Origin: Isohypsibius dastychi
Lineage: Eukaryota > Tardigrada > Eutardigrada > Parachela > Isohypsibiidae
Assembly: GCA_034696485.1 (NCBI GenBank)
Contig: JAQIWT010001295.1
Coordinates: 1-11,451, forward strand
Length of the DNA stretch: 11,451 nucleotides
Reading direction: 5' to 3'
The notes beneath the pieces were generated by a model that saw only the letters and a program-made list of their open reading frames with translations, was not told where the DNA came from and did not search any database. How positions within the stretch are numbered: position 1 is the stretch's first letter; every line of letters begins with the position of its first letter. Both the position numbers and the translations under genes were made by a program. Shown here one piece after another: positions 1-8,500 of the stretch.

Positions 1-383
1 TAAAAAGATATTTTGGAGAGATTTAAATTCGCGACTAATCGGTCAGGAAGAAATGAGGGTTTTGCTGGTCCCCCCCCCTTTGGGGGGGTGACAAAAAGCT
101 CTTCGTGATAATAATAAGGTATGAATAATGAATTCGCGTAATTATGATTTCTTAAAATTCATGAAATTGTAACTGAAATATGATGGAAAATAAAGCTTTC
201 TAAAATTTCACGAAATGACCCGTAATTATGACCAACGAACTTTTTAAATAATTCTCCATGATCCAGTATTAACCAAACACATGTACATATGTATCATAAT
301 ACATATAAAATAAAAAACATATTTAAAAATTAAAGAAAATTGAGATTTGCATTATACAGTTTTTTGCAAACTTTCTTTGGCAG
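1..383. other. AT-rich non-coding left flank, probably intron of the BACK-domain gene
   Basis: No sustained reading frame or recognisable coding segment is visible in this stretch on either strand. It ends in a pyrimidine-rich run and CAG at 381-383, a convincing 3' splice site for the exon that follows, so at least its right part should be an intron. It holds a C/G inverted tract at 70-88. It also holds two loosely similar AT-rich stretches near 133-168 and 196-232 that share GTAATTATGA and an AAAATT-CA-GAAAT pattern. These may be a diverged duplication, but the similarity is weak. Confidence 0.6.
70..88. repeat. C9-TTT-G7 inverted homopolymer tract
   Basis: Nine C (70-78), three T and seven G (82-88) run together, so either strand could fold a seven-base-pair G:C stem with a short loop. 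It lies in presumed intron. Tracts like this are prone to length change and assembly error, so the exact counts should be treated with care. Confidence 0.85.
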
Positions 384-749
384 ACCGAGTTGGACGTGTA
401 TGTAGCCATGAAGAAGTGGATTGACCATCGTCGTCCCGAACGAATCCACGACCTGGAAGATTTAATCGAGTACATCCGGTTCGCTCATATGACACGGGAT
501 GAACTTGTGCAATGCACCTTACTCGATCCAAGTTACATGGATATTCGAAAAGTCAAAGAGCTTCTAGCAACCGCTAATTGGTATATTACCATGCAGCAGA
601 GCGGACGTCATTGGTCGGAATTCCAACTCCCCAAACCACGACATCCTCCGAGAAAAGAGAAAATCACAGAGCGGAATTTGAATGAAAAAGATTCGAGGGA
701 ACGCGATCGGAATAACGGCAGACGAAAAACTAAAAACCGGGATGGCTGA
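384..749 (+). CDS. 3'-terminal exon of a BTB/BACK-domain (KLHL-like) protein
   Basis: This is the last coding exon of a gene whose earlier exons, presumably with the BTB domain, lie left of the window. It opens in phase 0 after the acceptor ending at 383 and encodes 121 residues to a TGA at 747-749. Residues 1-65 or so read as a BACK domain: an ELDVYVAMKKW helix matching the family pattern 'EleVF.Av..Wi', then DLIEYIRF for the usual 'LL..vRlplls', and a final helix ending in ANWYITM. BACK domains in this family link the BTB dimer and Cul3-binding part to a substrate-binding domain. In KLHL proteins, kelch repeats normally follow. Here there is no good splice donor before the stop, and the protein ends in a strongly charged Arg/Lys/Glu/Asp/Asn tail of about 45 residues. 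The BACK call rests on pattern recognition only. The full gene identity cannot be told. Confidence 0.72.
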   Translation, partial: TELDVYVAMKKWIDHRRPERIHDLEDLIEYIRFAHMTRDELVQCTLLDPSYMDIRKVKELLATANWYITMQQSGRHWSEFQLPKPRHPPRKEKITERNLNEKDSRERDRNNGRRKTKNRDG

Positions 750-970
750 AATTAGAAGAATGACGAATGATAATTAATAACAGTCTCACGATTTTTATTT
801 TTTTTCGATTTTTTTATCCACCTTCAAGTGACTTCAAGGCGAATAATCTTTCTTACGTAAGAAATATTGGAAATGTTAACGAGAAAGCGATAAGCCAAAT
901 GGATCGTTAAATGATAAAATAAGTGGTGAAGAATATGGGATGAGTTGTCTTCAAGTGCGATGAGGAGAAG
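750..970. other. Spacer between the BACK-domain gene and the XK-family gene
   Basis: No gene is visible here. A long T-rich run lies near 795-818 and a near-perfect palindrome is centred on 856/857. A possible 3' splice or trans-splice acceptor (TGTCTTCAAG, AG at 954-955) sits 15 bases before the ATG of the next gene. No clear AATAAA follows the upstream stop codon. Confidence 0.55.
849..864. repeat. 16-base perfect palindrome with TTACGTAA core
   Basis: The sequence TTTCTTACGTAAGAAA equals its own reverse complement. After one mismatch (848/865) the symmetry continues for three more base pairs on each side. It sits 107 bases upstream of the XK-family start codon. The centre TTACGTAA is the known half-site pair for PAR-type bZIP factors (NFIL3/CES-2 class). 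Binding here is inference only. Confidence 0.8.
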
Positions 971-3517
971 ATGGCTGGAATTACAGCTGAGCGAGAACTA
1001 CGATCAGCTCCATCGCTTAGCGGTGTTCATATTGAGCCATTACAGGTGCAATGTAGCTCCAATAAGGTCACCAATAATCCCACCATCCTCAGCTTGATTC
1101 GGACATGGTTCTTGTGTCGGAAGGATCCCTTTGATGTCGATTGGTCAGCATGGGCTACAAATATCCTCGCGACTGGACTTTTTGTCTCTGATGTCCTGTC
1201 GGACTTTCTGGTCGCTGTTTATCATTTTCAGGAGGAAAATTATGGATACTCTGGTCAGATGTTAAAACTGAAAACTAATATATCAGTTTTGAGAAATTGT
1301 AATTTTTCGAACGTTATAAAATTTATAACTTCAATATTTATCAGCAAAACAATATGAATTTAGTATAAATGTATTCTATACGTTGTCTACATTATCATGT
1401 TATAAATTTTGTTATGTATTGACATATATTAAATTTTTTTACCTAGTTATATTGAACTTCAAATTGTGGAAAAAATCTTGCTTATTGCAGGGATCAGCTT
1501 CGCCATATTCTTCATACCGATGTTTTTGTCGATTGGTTATTATCCAATTTATAAAAAATACCCCTGGTACCTCGCTCATCCCTTCGAACCGCTTTATTGG
1601 TGCGTACTGTATTTCCATCCTCGCTCCAACCGGGAACCTTCAAAAAACGAGATATTGTAAACCCTAATTATCAAATAATATTGCTCAAAGATGTCTGTAA
1701 TTGCAGGTTCAAGAAAGCTTCGGACGAATATCACAAGATTATTTTTCAGAAACAGCTTCCCATGGGAAGAGAAGAAGCATGGGCTCATTATAATTCCGTC
1801 AAAAACTTCCGAGCTTCCAACTGGGCAAGGTAATTCACTAAACTTTCAAGTCAAGATTTATAAGTCTGATAAAAAGTTTTAAATGAAACTATCGAATTGG
1901 ACTGATTGTGTTCCATAGAGTTTCCGCTGTCCGTCTTGAAGTTCACCTTCAAGCACTTCCCCAGCTGATATTTCAAAGCTACACAATTGCCGAACTTCTT
2001 CATGATCGAGACTTGAAAAATATATCCTGGTTCAGTTGGACATCCATCGCTTTGTCGACAGTTTCATTGGCCATGTACCATCATACCCTCGCACTGGCGC
2101 AAGCTAAAATTCTGGTACGACAAGTGCAGAAAATCAATGTTGAATAAAAATTTATTTGAAATAAATAACTTAAAACTAGTGACCTATAATTTATCGTAAA
2201 ATATTAAAAAATGGTTCAAATTTCTAATCTCTCTTTTATGCATCCTGCACGATGATAACACAATTCTATATAAAGGAACGAGATCCAGATGATCATCAAG
2301 AAGCAACTAACCGTCCATCTCCAAGTATTCTCTTCGATTTCATGGGACAAGGCTTTCTTGATATGATTTATATAACGGCCAGATCCGTGGCCTTGGCATG
2401 CCTTTTTACTGTCGGATTTCATCGGTAAAATATTCCCTCTTCATCGTATGTTTCCACAGAATATCCTCCTCTCTCTCTCGATACCTGAAAATAATAAAAA
2501 TTCATTAGAAAAATTAGTATTGTTTTTGTGTTTATTCGTTCATACATTATATTCATAAATTAGTATTTCATACAAATAAAAAAAATGATAATAGATTTGA
2601 GAGAGTAATCAGACTTTTCTTCGTCAAACGTTAGTCGATTTCCACCAAACAGAAATAAAAGTTTACCTCACGCAACAAAGTCGATGACCTTTGTTGTATT
2701 TAGTCATAAAGTGACGGCACACGGTACCTGGTTAACGGCTCTCATCTTCTTCATCTTCCATCTATCCATTGCATTCGCATTAATGTGGATCGCCGGTCCC
2801 AAGAGCTCGACGGAATTCAAGCCCGACTTCCGGTTGATCCTCTACAATCGCACCAATCATCCCGACATTTTCACCGCCGCCGTCGCCGCATGTTTATTTC
2901 CTCCTCTGATGAACATTAATCAAGTCGACAATTCCAACAGCTTTGTTGATCATCTCCTAACAGCCGGAACAAAAACATTCTGGATAACTGCGGCACTTCA
3001 ATTGTTGGAAACATTGGGTGCCATAATAATTTGGTATAGGGTGAATTTCGACGCCATTGCAATGGAAACACGCATTATCACGATGTCCACGGTATGCTCC
3101 ACGATGGTCTTTGCTCTCCTTGGACATGTTCTATATGTCTCATGCATCTATATGCCAATTAAACAACGTGAGCGATTGCGATGCACGAGAAATAAAGGTA
3201 AAGCAATCAGGTACAATCTCGTAAACATAATCACTTTTTGTACATACTCCACCGGACAGGGAGAAACTATTTACTTGTTAGACTTGTTTGAAATTTGAAA
3301 TAAGTTATTAAAATAACTTACTAAAATAAATTTAATAATACAAAAATAATAGTATCATATGCAATAAAATATAAAATAATAATACAGTATAGATAACTTA
3401 ACCTTTCGAATAACTTATTTTTACCACAAATAATTTCTAACCGGAAGTTATTCTTATCCAGAAGCGATTTTTGATCGGAAGCGGTTTCCATCGAAAGTGA
3501 GGAAAAAATTCTATTGA
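971..3517 (+). CDS. ced-8: XK-related membrane protein (CED-8/XKR family)
   Basis: Seven exons join in phase: 971-1253, 1491-1656, 1707-1829, 1919-2114, 2276-2424, 2704-3197 and 3462-3517, giving 488 residues (CED-8 and XKR proteins run about 400-460). XK relatives promote phosphatidylserine exposure in apoptotic cells, as C. elegans CED-8 and human XKR8 do at the plasma membrane. Family landmarks are visible. They are a first membrane helix with the SDxxSDFxVAV pattern (res 61-84), RLEVHLQALPQL (196-207, family RLfEaflEaaPQL), SLAMYHH (240-246, family ASYHR) and ITARSVALA (289-297, family SRvlALA). More hydrophobic helices follow at about 316-336, 362-378, 398-416 and 429-455. The C-terminus is basic. 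DxxD motifs, the executioner-caspase pattern, occur at 52-55 and 259-262. The donor at 2114/2115 and the acceptor at 2275/2276 (TATATAAAG) are the weakest junctions. The seventh exon rests on phase and its pyrimidine-rich acceptor. The symbol follows the single C. elegans XK homologue and is tentative. Confidence 0.88.
3301..3453. repeat. Cluster of AAGTTATT / AATAACTT inverted repeats in XK-gene intron 6
   Basis: TAAGTTAT (3301-3308) and ATAACTTA (3313-3320) form an eight-base-pair hairpin with a four-base loop. GAATAACTT (3408-3416) and AAGTTATTC (3445-3453) form a second, nine-base-pair inverted repeat that ends eight bases before the acceptor of the last exon. A further ATAACTTA lies near 3393-3400. 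All fall in the intron 3198-3461, so the pre-mRNA could fold around the 3' splice site. The stretch is very AT-rich, which raises the chance background. Confidence 0.55.
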
Positions 3518-3880
3518 ACACCAGGGGTACTGGAGGAGATTTTCCGAAACAATGTTTTCGGGGACATCAGAACACAGAAAAACATAAGAAGTTCATGCAT
3601 TGTATGAACAAAATCTTAAGAATGGATATAGAAAAACCCTGCCCCTTTTTTGCTTTCACAAAAAAACACTCCGATAATTTGCGATTAAAATTTTGGAACT
3701 CACAGTTATGAGTTCTAATCAACAGAAAATATGCTCTAACAGAGATTCATAGTGATTCCAATTCTTTTTAAAGTACGATGGCCATTTACATCACAGAGAG
3801 CGTGATCCAAATCATCTAACAAAGGCCCACCTAGTAAAATTTCAGCGGGCTGATATGCTTCCGAAAATCATTTGCGATAA

Positions 3881-3891
3881 AATAAAATAAA
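3881..3891 (+). terminator. Overlapping AATAAA poly(A) signals, probable 3' end of the XK-family gene
   Basis: Two AATAAA hexamers overlap by one base (3881-3886 and 3886-3891), about 365 bases after the XK-family stop codon and on the coding strand. They are the first perfect AATAAA matches I find after that stop. The stretch is AT-rich, so a chance match is possible. Confidence 0.45.
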
Positions 3892-3932
3892 TTCAATTCA
3901 CTAGATAGTCAGTTCTAACAAGTAATCATTTC

Positions 3933-3959
3933 AGTTGTATTCATTTTATCTAACCTTAG
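3933..3959 (+). promoter_or_regulatory. Tandem 3' splice or trans-splice acceptors before the orphan gene
   Basis: Two pyrimidine-AG sites stand 25 bases apart (AG at 3933-3934 and 3958-3959). The second would leave a five-base leader before the ATG at 3965. The first keeps the same reading frame open but gives no ATG before 3965, so both predict the same start unless an upstream coding exon exists. A very short leader after a splice acceptor is typical of nematode trans-spliced mRNAs. No spliced leader can be seen in genomic DNA, so this is inference. Confidence 0.4.
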
Positions 3960-3964
3960 GAATA

Positions 3965-5309
3965 ATGGCGCGTTGTTGGATTTTGGAGACGGCGGATGTT
4001 CATCACAACTACCTTCGTGATGTCGTCATGCCCCGTTTAACCAACACCGGCTTCCTAGCATTCCAACGTAAATCCAGCGCTCTGGACTTGGCCGAACACG
4101 TTTCACCCGCAGAGTCGATTGACCGGATGTTGGCCGGTGGCACCGCAAGTCTGGACATTCTATCCAACACAAGCAGTCAGTTTATGTTAACAGCTGATGA
4201 TCTGACATGGTTGACGGAGACGTTGTTTGTCGTCACAACAAGTAAAGAGCATAGCGGTGATGAGATCCTCAATTGGCGTCGCAAACAATTCTTCCGCTCT
4301 ATTCTGCCGGCGGAACGCGTCTTGGCTAACCGTATCGAACGACATGCCCAGAGACAATTGGATGATGTCGTACGTATCCATGAATTCACTTGATCCAGCA
4401 GGTCATTTAAGTGTGCAGAGTGAATTATTCCGCAGGTTCGTTATGGAGCCATCTATGATGCAGATGAGAAGAACCAGCTCGTCATTGACTGTAAAAGTAA
4501 GTCAGACCATTCAGTACGTAGTACTACGTACACTGAAAATTGTCAATATTCCAACAACGGGAAAATGAAAAAAAAAATAAAGATAAAAACACAAAAAGAA
4601 AGATTTTTTCAAAAATAATTTTGACGGACGATATACACTTAAAATTAATCGCAATTCGCATTTCCAATTATTCTCCCGATTATTATTTATGATTTGGTTT
4701 TTGAAAACGTTCTATATAAGAAAGACAATAAAGAAATCGTGGACATTTTTTCTGACCTCTGATTCTTCCGGAAATTCCTGAAATTCGGATAAAGTCCAGT
4801 TCACTCACCCACGTTGCTCCTGTTTAAAACGAGAAAGAACAGTCTAGTTGTCAATAAGTTGAGCCTTGCTTCCTGCTAACCGCGAGGTTCATAATATCTC
4901 AGCGCGGCAGGGATTTTCACGAAAGTAAAATTAATTAATCGAAATATTTTCGGTAGAACTGATCACATTTTGGTCGGATGTTGTTTTCCGCTGTATCACT
5001 CGCCAAGATCTCCCAGCTGGACTAGAGGAATTATCCGGACCGGATGTGCCTCTCATGATCAAGTGGTATCAAGATTCCATCAAAAGAGTCGATGATGACC
5101 TTTCGAATAGCAACATTGCAACACCGTCTGTCCAACCGGAAACCGATTGTGCATCGATGGAGGAATTCGTCGAAGAAGAGAAGGCTCCAATCATTCCACG
5201 TAACACCTCCAGACGCAAAATATCTGTCGTGGATCGACCAACCGTGGATGCCATTCGAGAAAGCCCTTCAAAAGAAAGAGAAGAACGAGAGACTATGATA
5301 TGGTTTTAA
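3965..5309 (+). CDS. Uncharacterised 272-residue protein
   Basis: Three exons join in phase: 3965-4369, 4436-4496 and 4957-5309. The donors are GTACGT and GTAAGT, and the acceptors are TTATTCCGCAG and TTTTCGGTAG. The 66-base intron lies between codons; the 460-base intron splits codon 156. I do not recognise the family. Residues 1-200 look globular and mainly helical, beginning MARCWILETADVHHNYL and including a WLTETLFVV hydrophobic segment (about 87-95) and LITFWSDVVFRC (157-168). There is no signal peptide and no clear membrane helix. From about residue 200 the sequence becomes a Ser/Glu/Asp/Arg-rich, probably disordered tail with an acidic stretch and an RRKIS site (241-245) of the kind used by basophilic kinases. 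The ATG at 3965 is the first in frame after a stop at 3923-3925 and follows an acceptor-like AG by five bases. The coherent splicing, balanced composition and GC content argue for a real gene. A coding exon upstream of 3935 cannot be excluded. Confidence 0.72.
4497..4956 (+). other. Intron 2 of the orphan gene (460 bases)
   Basis: This intron starts GTAAGT and ends CGGTAG. It holds an 18-base perfect palindrome 17 bases past the donor, then a poly(A)-rich segment with an AATAAA at 4576-4581. The exon-2 reading frame stays open for about 120 bases past the donor, ending at a TAA near 4616. A read-through, early-polyadenylated transcript with a different, Lys-rich C-terminus is therefore possible, but nothing shows it is used. 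The remainder (4620-4956) shows no coding signal. Confidence 0.6.
4514..4531. repeat. 18-base perfect palindrome
   Basis: GTACGTAGTACTACGTAC is identical to its reverse complement over all 18 bases and itself contains shorter palindromes (TACGTA, AGTACT). It sits just inside the 5' end of intron 2 of the orphan gene. As RNA it could fold into a hairpin or pair between molecules. As DNA it is a candidate dimer-binding site or cruciform. No function can be assigned from sequence. Confidence 0.85.
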
Positions 5310-5550
5310 TTTCAACAACGCATCCTTTATCGTAATTCAAATCAAGTCTGGATTGATGTTTACACAGGGGATAAATACGAAAAAACAAAAAAGTATAAAA
5401 AAAAATGACGAGACGAGATGATGAAAACGGTAACTGCTTAAACCGCTTATTGGCAAAAAACTTGAATGAGAAACTAATCAAGATAAATAACAACAATACA
5501 TGACATAAGTCCGTTCCTCAAATAAAGGGCATCGCATCAAGCGGAAGATA
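5310..5550. other. Convergent intergenic region, overlapping 3' UTRs likely
   Basis: Two genes end facing each other here, with stop codons at 5307-5309 (plus) and 5553-5551 (minus). On the plus strand an AATAAA lies at 5521-5526, near the far edge. On the minus strand there is no AATAAA, and the closest variant, ATTAAA at 5309-5304, overlaps the plus-strand stop codon. If these signals are used, the two mRNAs overlap antisense over most of this interval. Minus-strand frames here are low complexity and look spurious. Confidence 0.5.
5521..5526 (+). terminator. AATAAA poly(A) signal for the orphan gene
   Basis: This is a canonical hexamer 212 bases after the stop codon of the plus-strand gene, and the only AATAAA on that strand in the spacer. 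Cleavage downstream would fall at or inside the last coding exon of the opposing gene. Confidence 0.45.
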
Positions 5551-8500
5551 TTAGCGGCGGTATGGATGATATGCCTGAGCGGCACCACGGCCTCGAGGAG
5601 CCCCTAAAAAACACAACCAAATTTTAATCACAACTCTTTCTATAAATCGCTAAAAAATATACCATTAAACACTTTCTCTGACTATCGCTCCCGAAAAACC
5701 AACATCCCACTCAAAAATAAATCAAATGTTTCGACAAATATTTCTTTCTCTTTTCTTCTGATTCTAAAAATTTCTCGGATTTCCTAATTAAAGTTAAACT
5801 AAACAGCACTCGAAAAAAATTCCAACTATTACACAAAACACAGCAAACCGGAAACAATCATATTAACAAAAATTTTACCAACGTTTCACCCAGAAAATAA
5901 TTTTTAAAAATATAATTATTTTTCTAAATATAAAAATACAAAAGTGAACATGATGTGCGGTATCTGCACATTTTCAAGTCAATCTTGCGCAAAACAGCGA
6001 AACATATTATAATTTTGATGACGTATTTTAACCAGAACTCCAAGTTTTCAACTTACCGGCATCACCACCACCTCGGCCTCTTCCAGCCCCGCCACCCCCT
6101 CGTCCAGAATCACTCTGCAACGTCGTCCTCCCAAATCCCCCATCACCTGCTGCCGTAGCGCTATATGACATGGGATATGAACTCGGAGCGCCATAACTTG
6201 AAGGAGGAGGGGCAGCAGCCGGCGGATATTGTCCACCATACCCCCCAGGGGCGCTACTGGGAGCTGCAGCCGGAGTATGAGATGGATATCCGGAGACATT
6301 AGAAACAGGGGGTCTTGCGGCTTGAGGGGCACCTGCTGGAGCACCATAGCCAACACTTCCAGACTGTGATCCTTGATATCCGGCGGCATAACCGGACACA
6401 CTTCCGGCGCCATTAGCAGGCTGTTCAGAGTAGCCCGCCTGCGAGCCATATCCACCTGGTGCTCCAGCTTGATATCCACTATATTGTTGTGCTGCAGCCG
6501 TATAATTCCCATAAGCTGCAAAAAGCCAAAAATTAAAGAACGGTAGAAAAAACACAAAAATTCTGCATTTTAATTATTCAACAGGCAGCAATTTCATCAC
6601 AAAAAAACTAATGCAAAAAGAACGAATGCAATTTCTACCACATGACTTGAAACTTTGCAACTTCCGGTGTTTGGATATAAGAAAAGAATGCCAGGTATTG
6701 AAACATGGTAATCGACCAATAATCCATAATATGATCTCAGCCCTGTTTGACACTCAAAACGACACGAAGTCGTTACAAGCAACACAGAGGCTTTTGTATT
6801 TACATATACTATTTCAAAAAGAAACAGAACGTACCGGAAGTATCTTGTGCTTGACCATATTGTTCGCTGGAATACGAAGGCTGCGCTGTCTGACCGTAGC
6901 CTCCTTGCCATTGGCTCGCTGGAGGCTGTTGTTCCCATTGCGGAGGACCTTGATCGTAACCTTTGAAAATATATACTTATACAAAAAGCAACTTTGGTAA
7001 GAACAGTATTCAGAAAACTACCTCCTTGACCACCATAACTCTGCTGCGGCTGATTCCATGATGACTGGCTCTGATAGCCACCACCGCCGCCGTAATTGCC
7101 GTTAGATGATGCAGAATAACCTCCCCGGCTTCCACCACCACTACTTCCGCCGCCACGAGGAGCTCCACGACCTCGCCCACCAAATCCTCCTCGACCAGAA
7201 TCGCCACCATCACGTCCGCCGTCTTTCGCTCGCTTAACTTCAACCTGAACAACAATATTAGTTAAGGACACTTTCAGGTTATTGCTTGATGATTTTTCGA
7301 GATCAACACTATTCAATGCACCGTGAGTTATTCCCCTCTTATTCCGACTGAAGCCATAATTTCCCACTCAACGCAGCCAAGTCAAAAACATAAGCGTCTT
7401 TACTACAGTTTTCATTTTCTAAATCTTACAGATCTAATACATCTTTCAATCTTTGTTCTAGCATATAAAATAAATAATTAATTAAAAAATTAAATTTCCT
7501 TAAAATCCGTACTCACGAGGTTAATTGAAAGCCCTTCCAGTTCAATAAAGACATCAATAAAACGAACAACATGGTGTCAACCTCTAAAATCTATCTATCT
7601 CCCAAAAAAGATAGGAACTAAAACTACGGAATTTATACGTCAAAAAGATTAAACGTAAGAGCAAGTAATCAGTACTGAGTATTTCTGAATTAATATCATA
7701 CAGTTAATAATAATGTGAGTTACGATGTAGAAACTAGACAAACCTTCTTGTTCATGATGGATATGTACTGCTCGACAGTCGCGCGTTCAACACTGTCATC
7801 ACTATCAAAGGTAATAAATCCAAATCCTATTCCAAAGGACAAAAACGACAAGCATTAGCTATCGTGACACCAAATGTCGCCACATCATCCAGGCGCGTTT
7901 CGTTCCTGATCAGCTCTGTTCAGGAACATGGAAGCTATGTTATACGAGTAACACTGTACTCAAACTGAAGACATAGTCATTCACAGATGAAGTTGAATTT
8001 TGGGCAGTTTACAATGTCAATTGACCAGATGAATTCAATCCCACGAAGAACTTATTTCGCAGTCTGCAGCGATTTAGTGACGCTATGCTGTTTGGGTAAT
8101 AAAGAAACACCAAGTTACCAAATATGGGTTGGCAGCTGGAACTGGAATTATACTGACTAAGGACTCGCAACTAAATTTAGGAACAGAAACGACAAAGCAG
8201 AAGACTCAGAAAATGCCCATATTCTAATCTCCGCCAAAGATCTCTGAATCACACTGACAAGCGGTCATGGAATTTTCGTTCTACCCATAAACTTTAACCA
8301 ACTCTGATAACCTCAGTTAATTAATAAGCTTTGAATTCCTACGAGGAGTTAAAACCAAACAATTATATTCTGGCAAAATCTGACAACCTGGACTACTTAA
8401 CTTTCAGTTCCCAAGAGTCATGCAAAAAGCGAGGAAGAACAAGAATGATTCGATCTGACATGCATAATAAGGAAGGACGCAACAAACTACGAAAGCAACT

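Larger units (their letters stand above)
3518..3964. other. Spacer between the XK-family gene and the orphan gene
   Basis: No convincing coding exon is seen. A 60-codon plus-strand frame crossing 3520-3710 has low-complexity, Lys-rich composition and no family pattern. The right part carries overlapping poly(A) signals (3881-3891) and then two acceptor-like sites: AG at 3933-3934 after ATCATTTC and AG at 3958-3959 after TTTTATCTAACCTT. The second lies five bases before the next ATG. This is the expected content of a 3' UTR followed by the start of a trans-spliced gene, or of a 5' UTR intron. Confidence 0.55.

Noticed and set aside
2467-2482. Short CT dinucleotide run in XK-gene intron 5
   Set aside because: Only about a dozen bases; a common simple repeat with no further signal.
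3514-3711. 65-codon plus-strand frame after the XK-family gene, considered as a further exon
   Set aside because: Lys-rich low-information sequence; the phase-consistent last exon stops at 3517, and no donor from the main gene joins this frame with a better result.
5293-5496. Minus-strand frame of 67 codons in the convergent spacer
   Set aside because: Phe/Ser/Lys-rich product typical of AT-rich DNA, with no splice support and overlapping the expected 3' UTRs.
6048-6557. 169-codon minus-strand frame overlapping exon 9
   Set aside because: Out-of-frame shadow of the repetitive Gly/Tyr/Ala/Pro-coding exon; GC-rich low-complexity coding sequence often leaves other frames open.
6597-7367. 256-codon minus-strand frame read as a single exon
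   Set aside because: It runs through two introns of the DAZAP1-like gene. The true coding parts are 7244-7022 and 6960-6835, in different frames joined by splicing.
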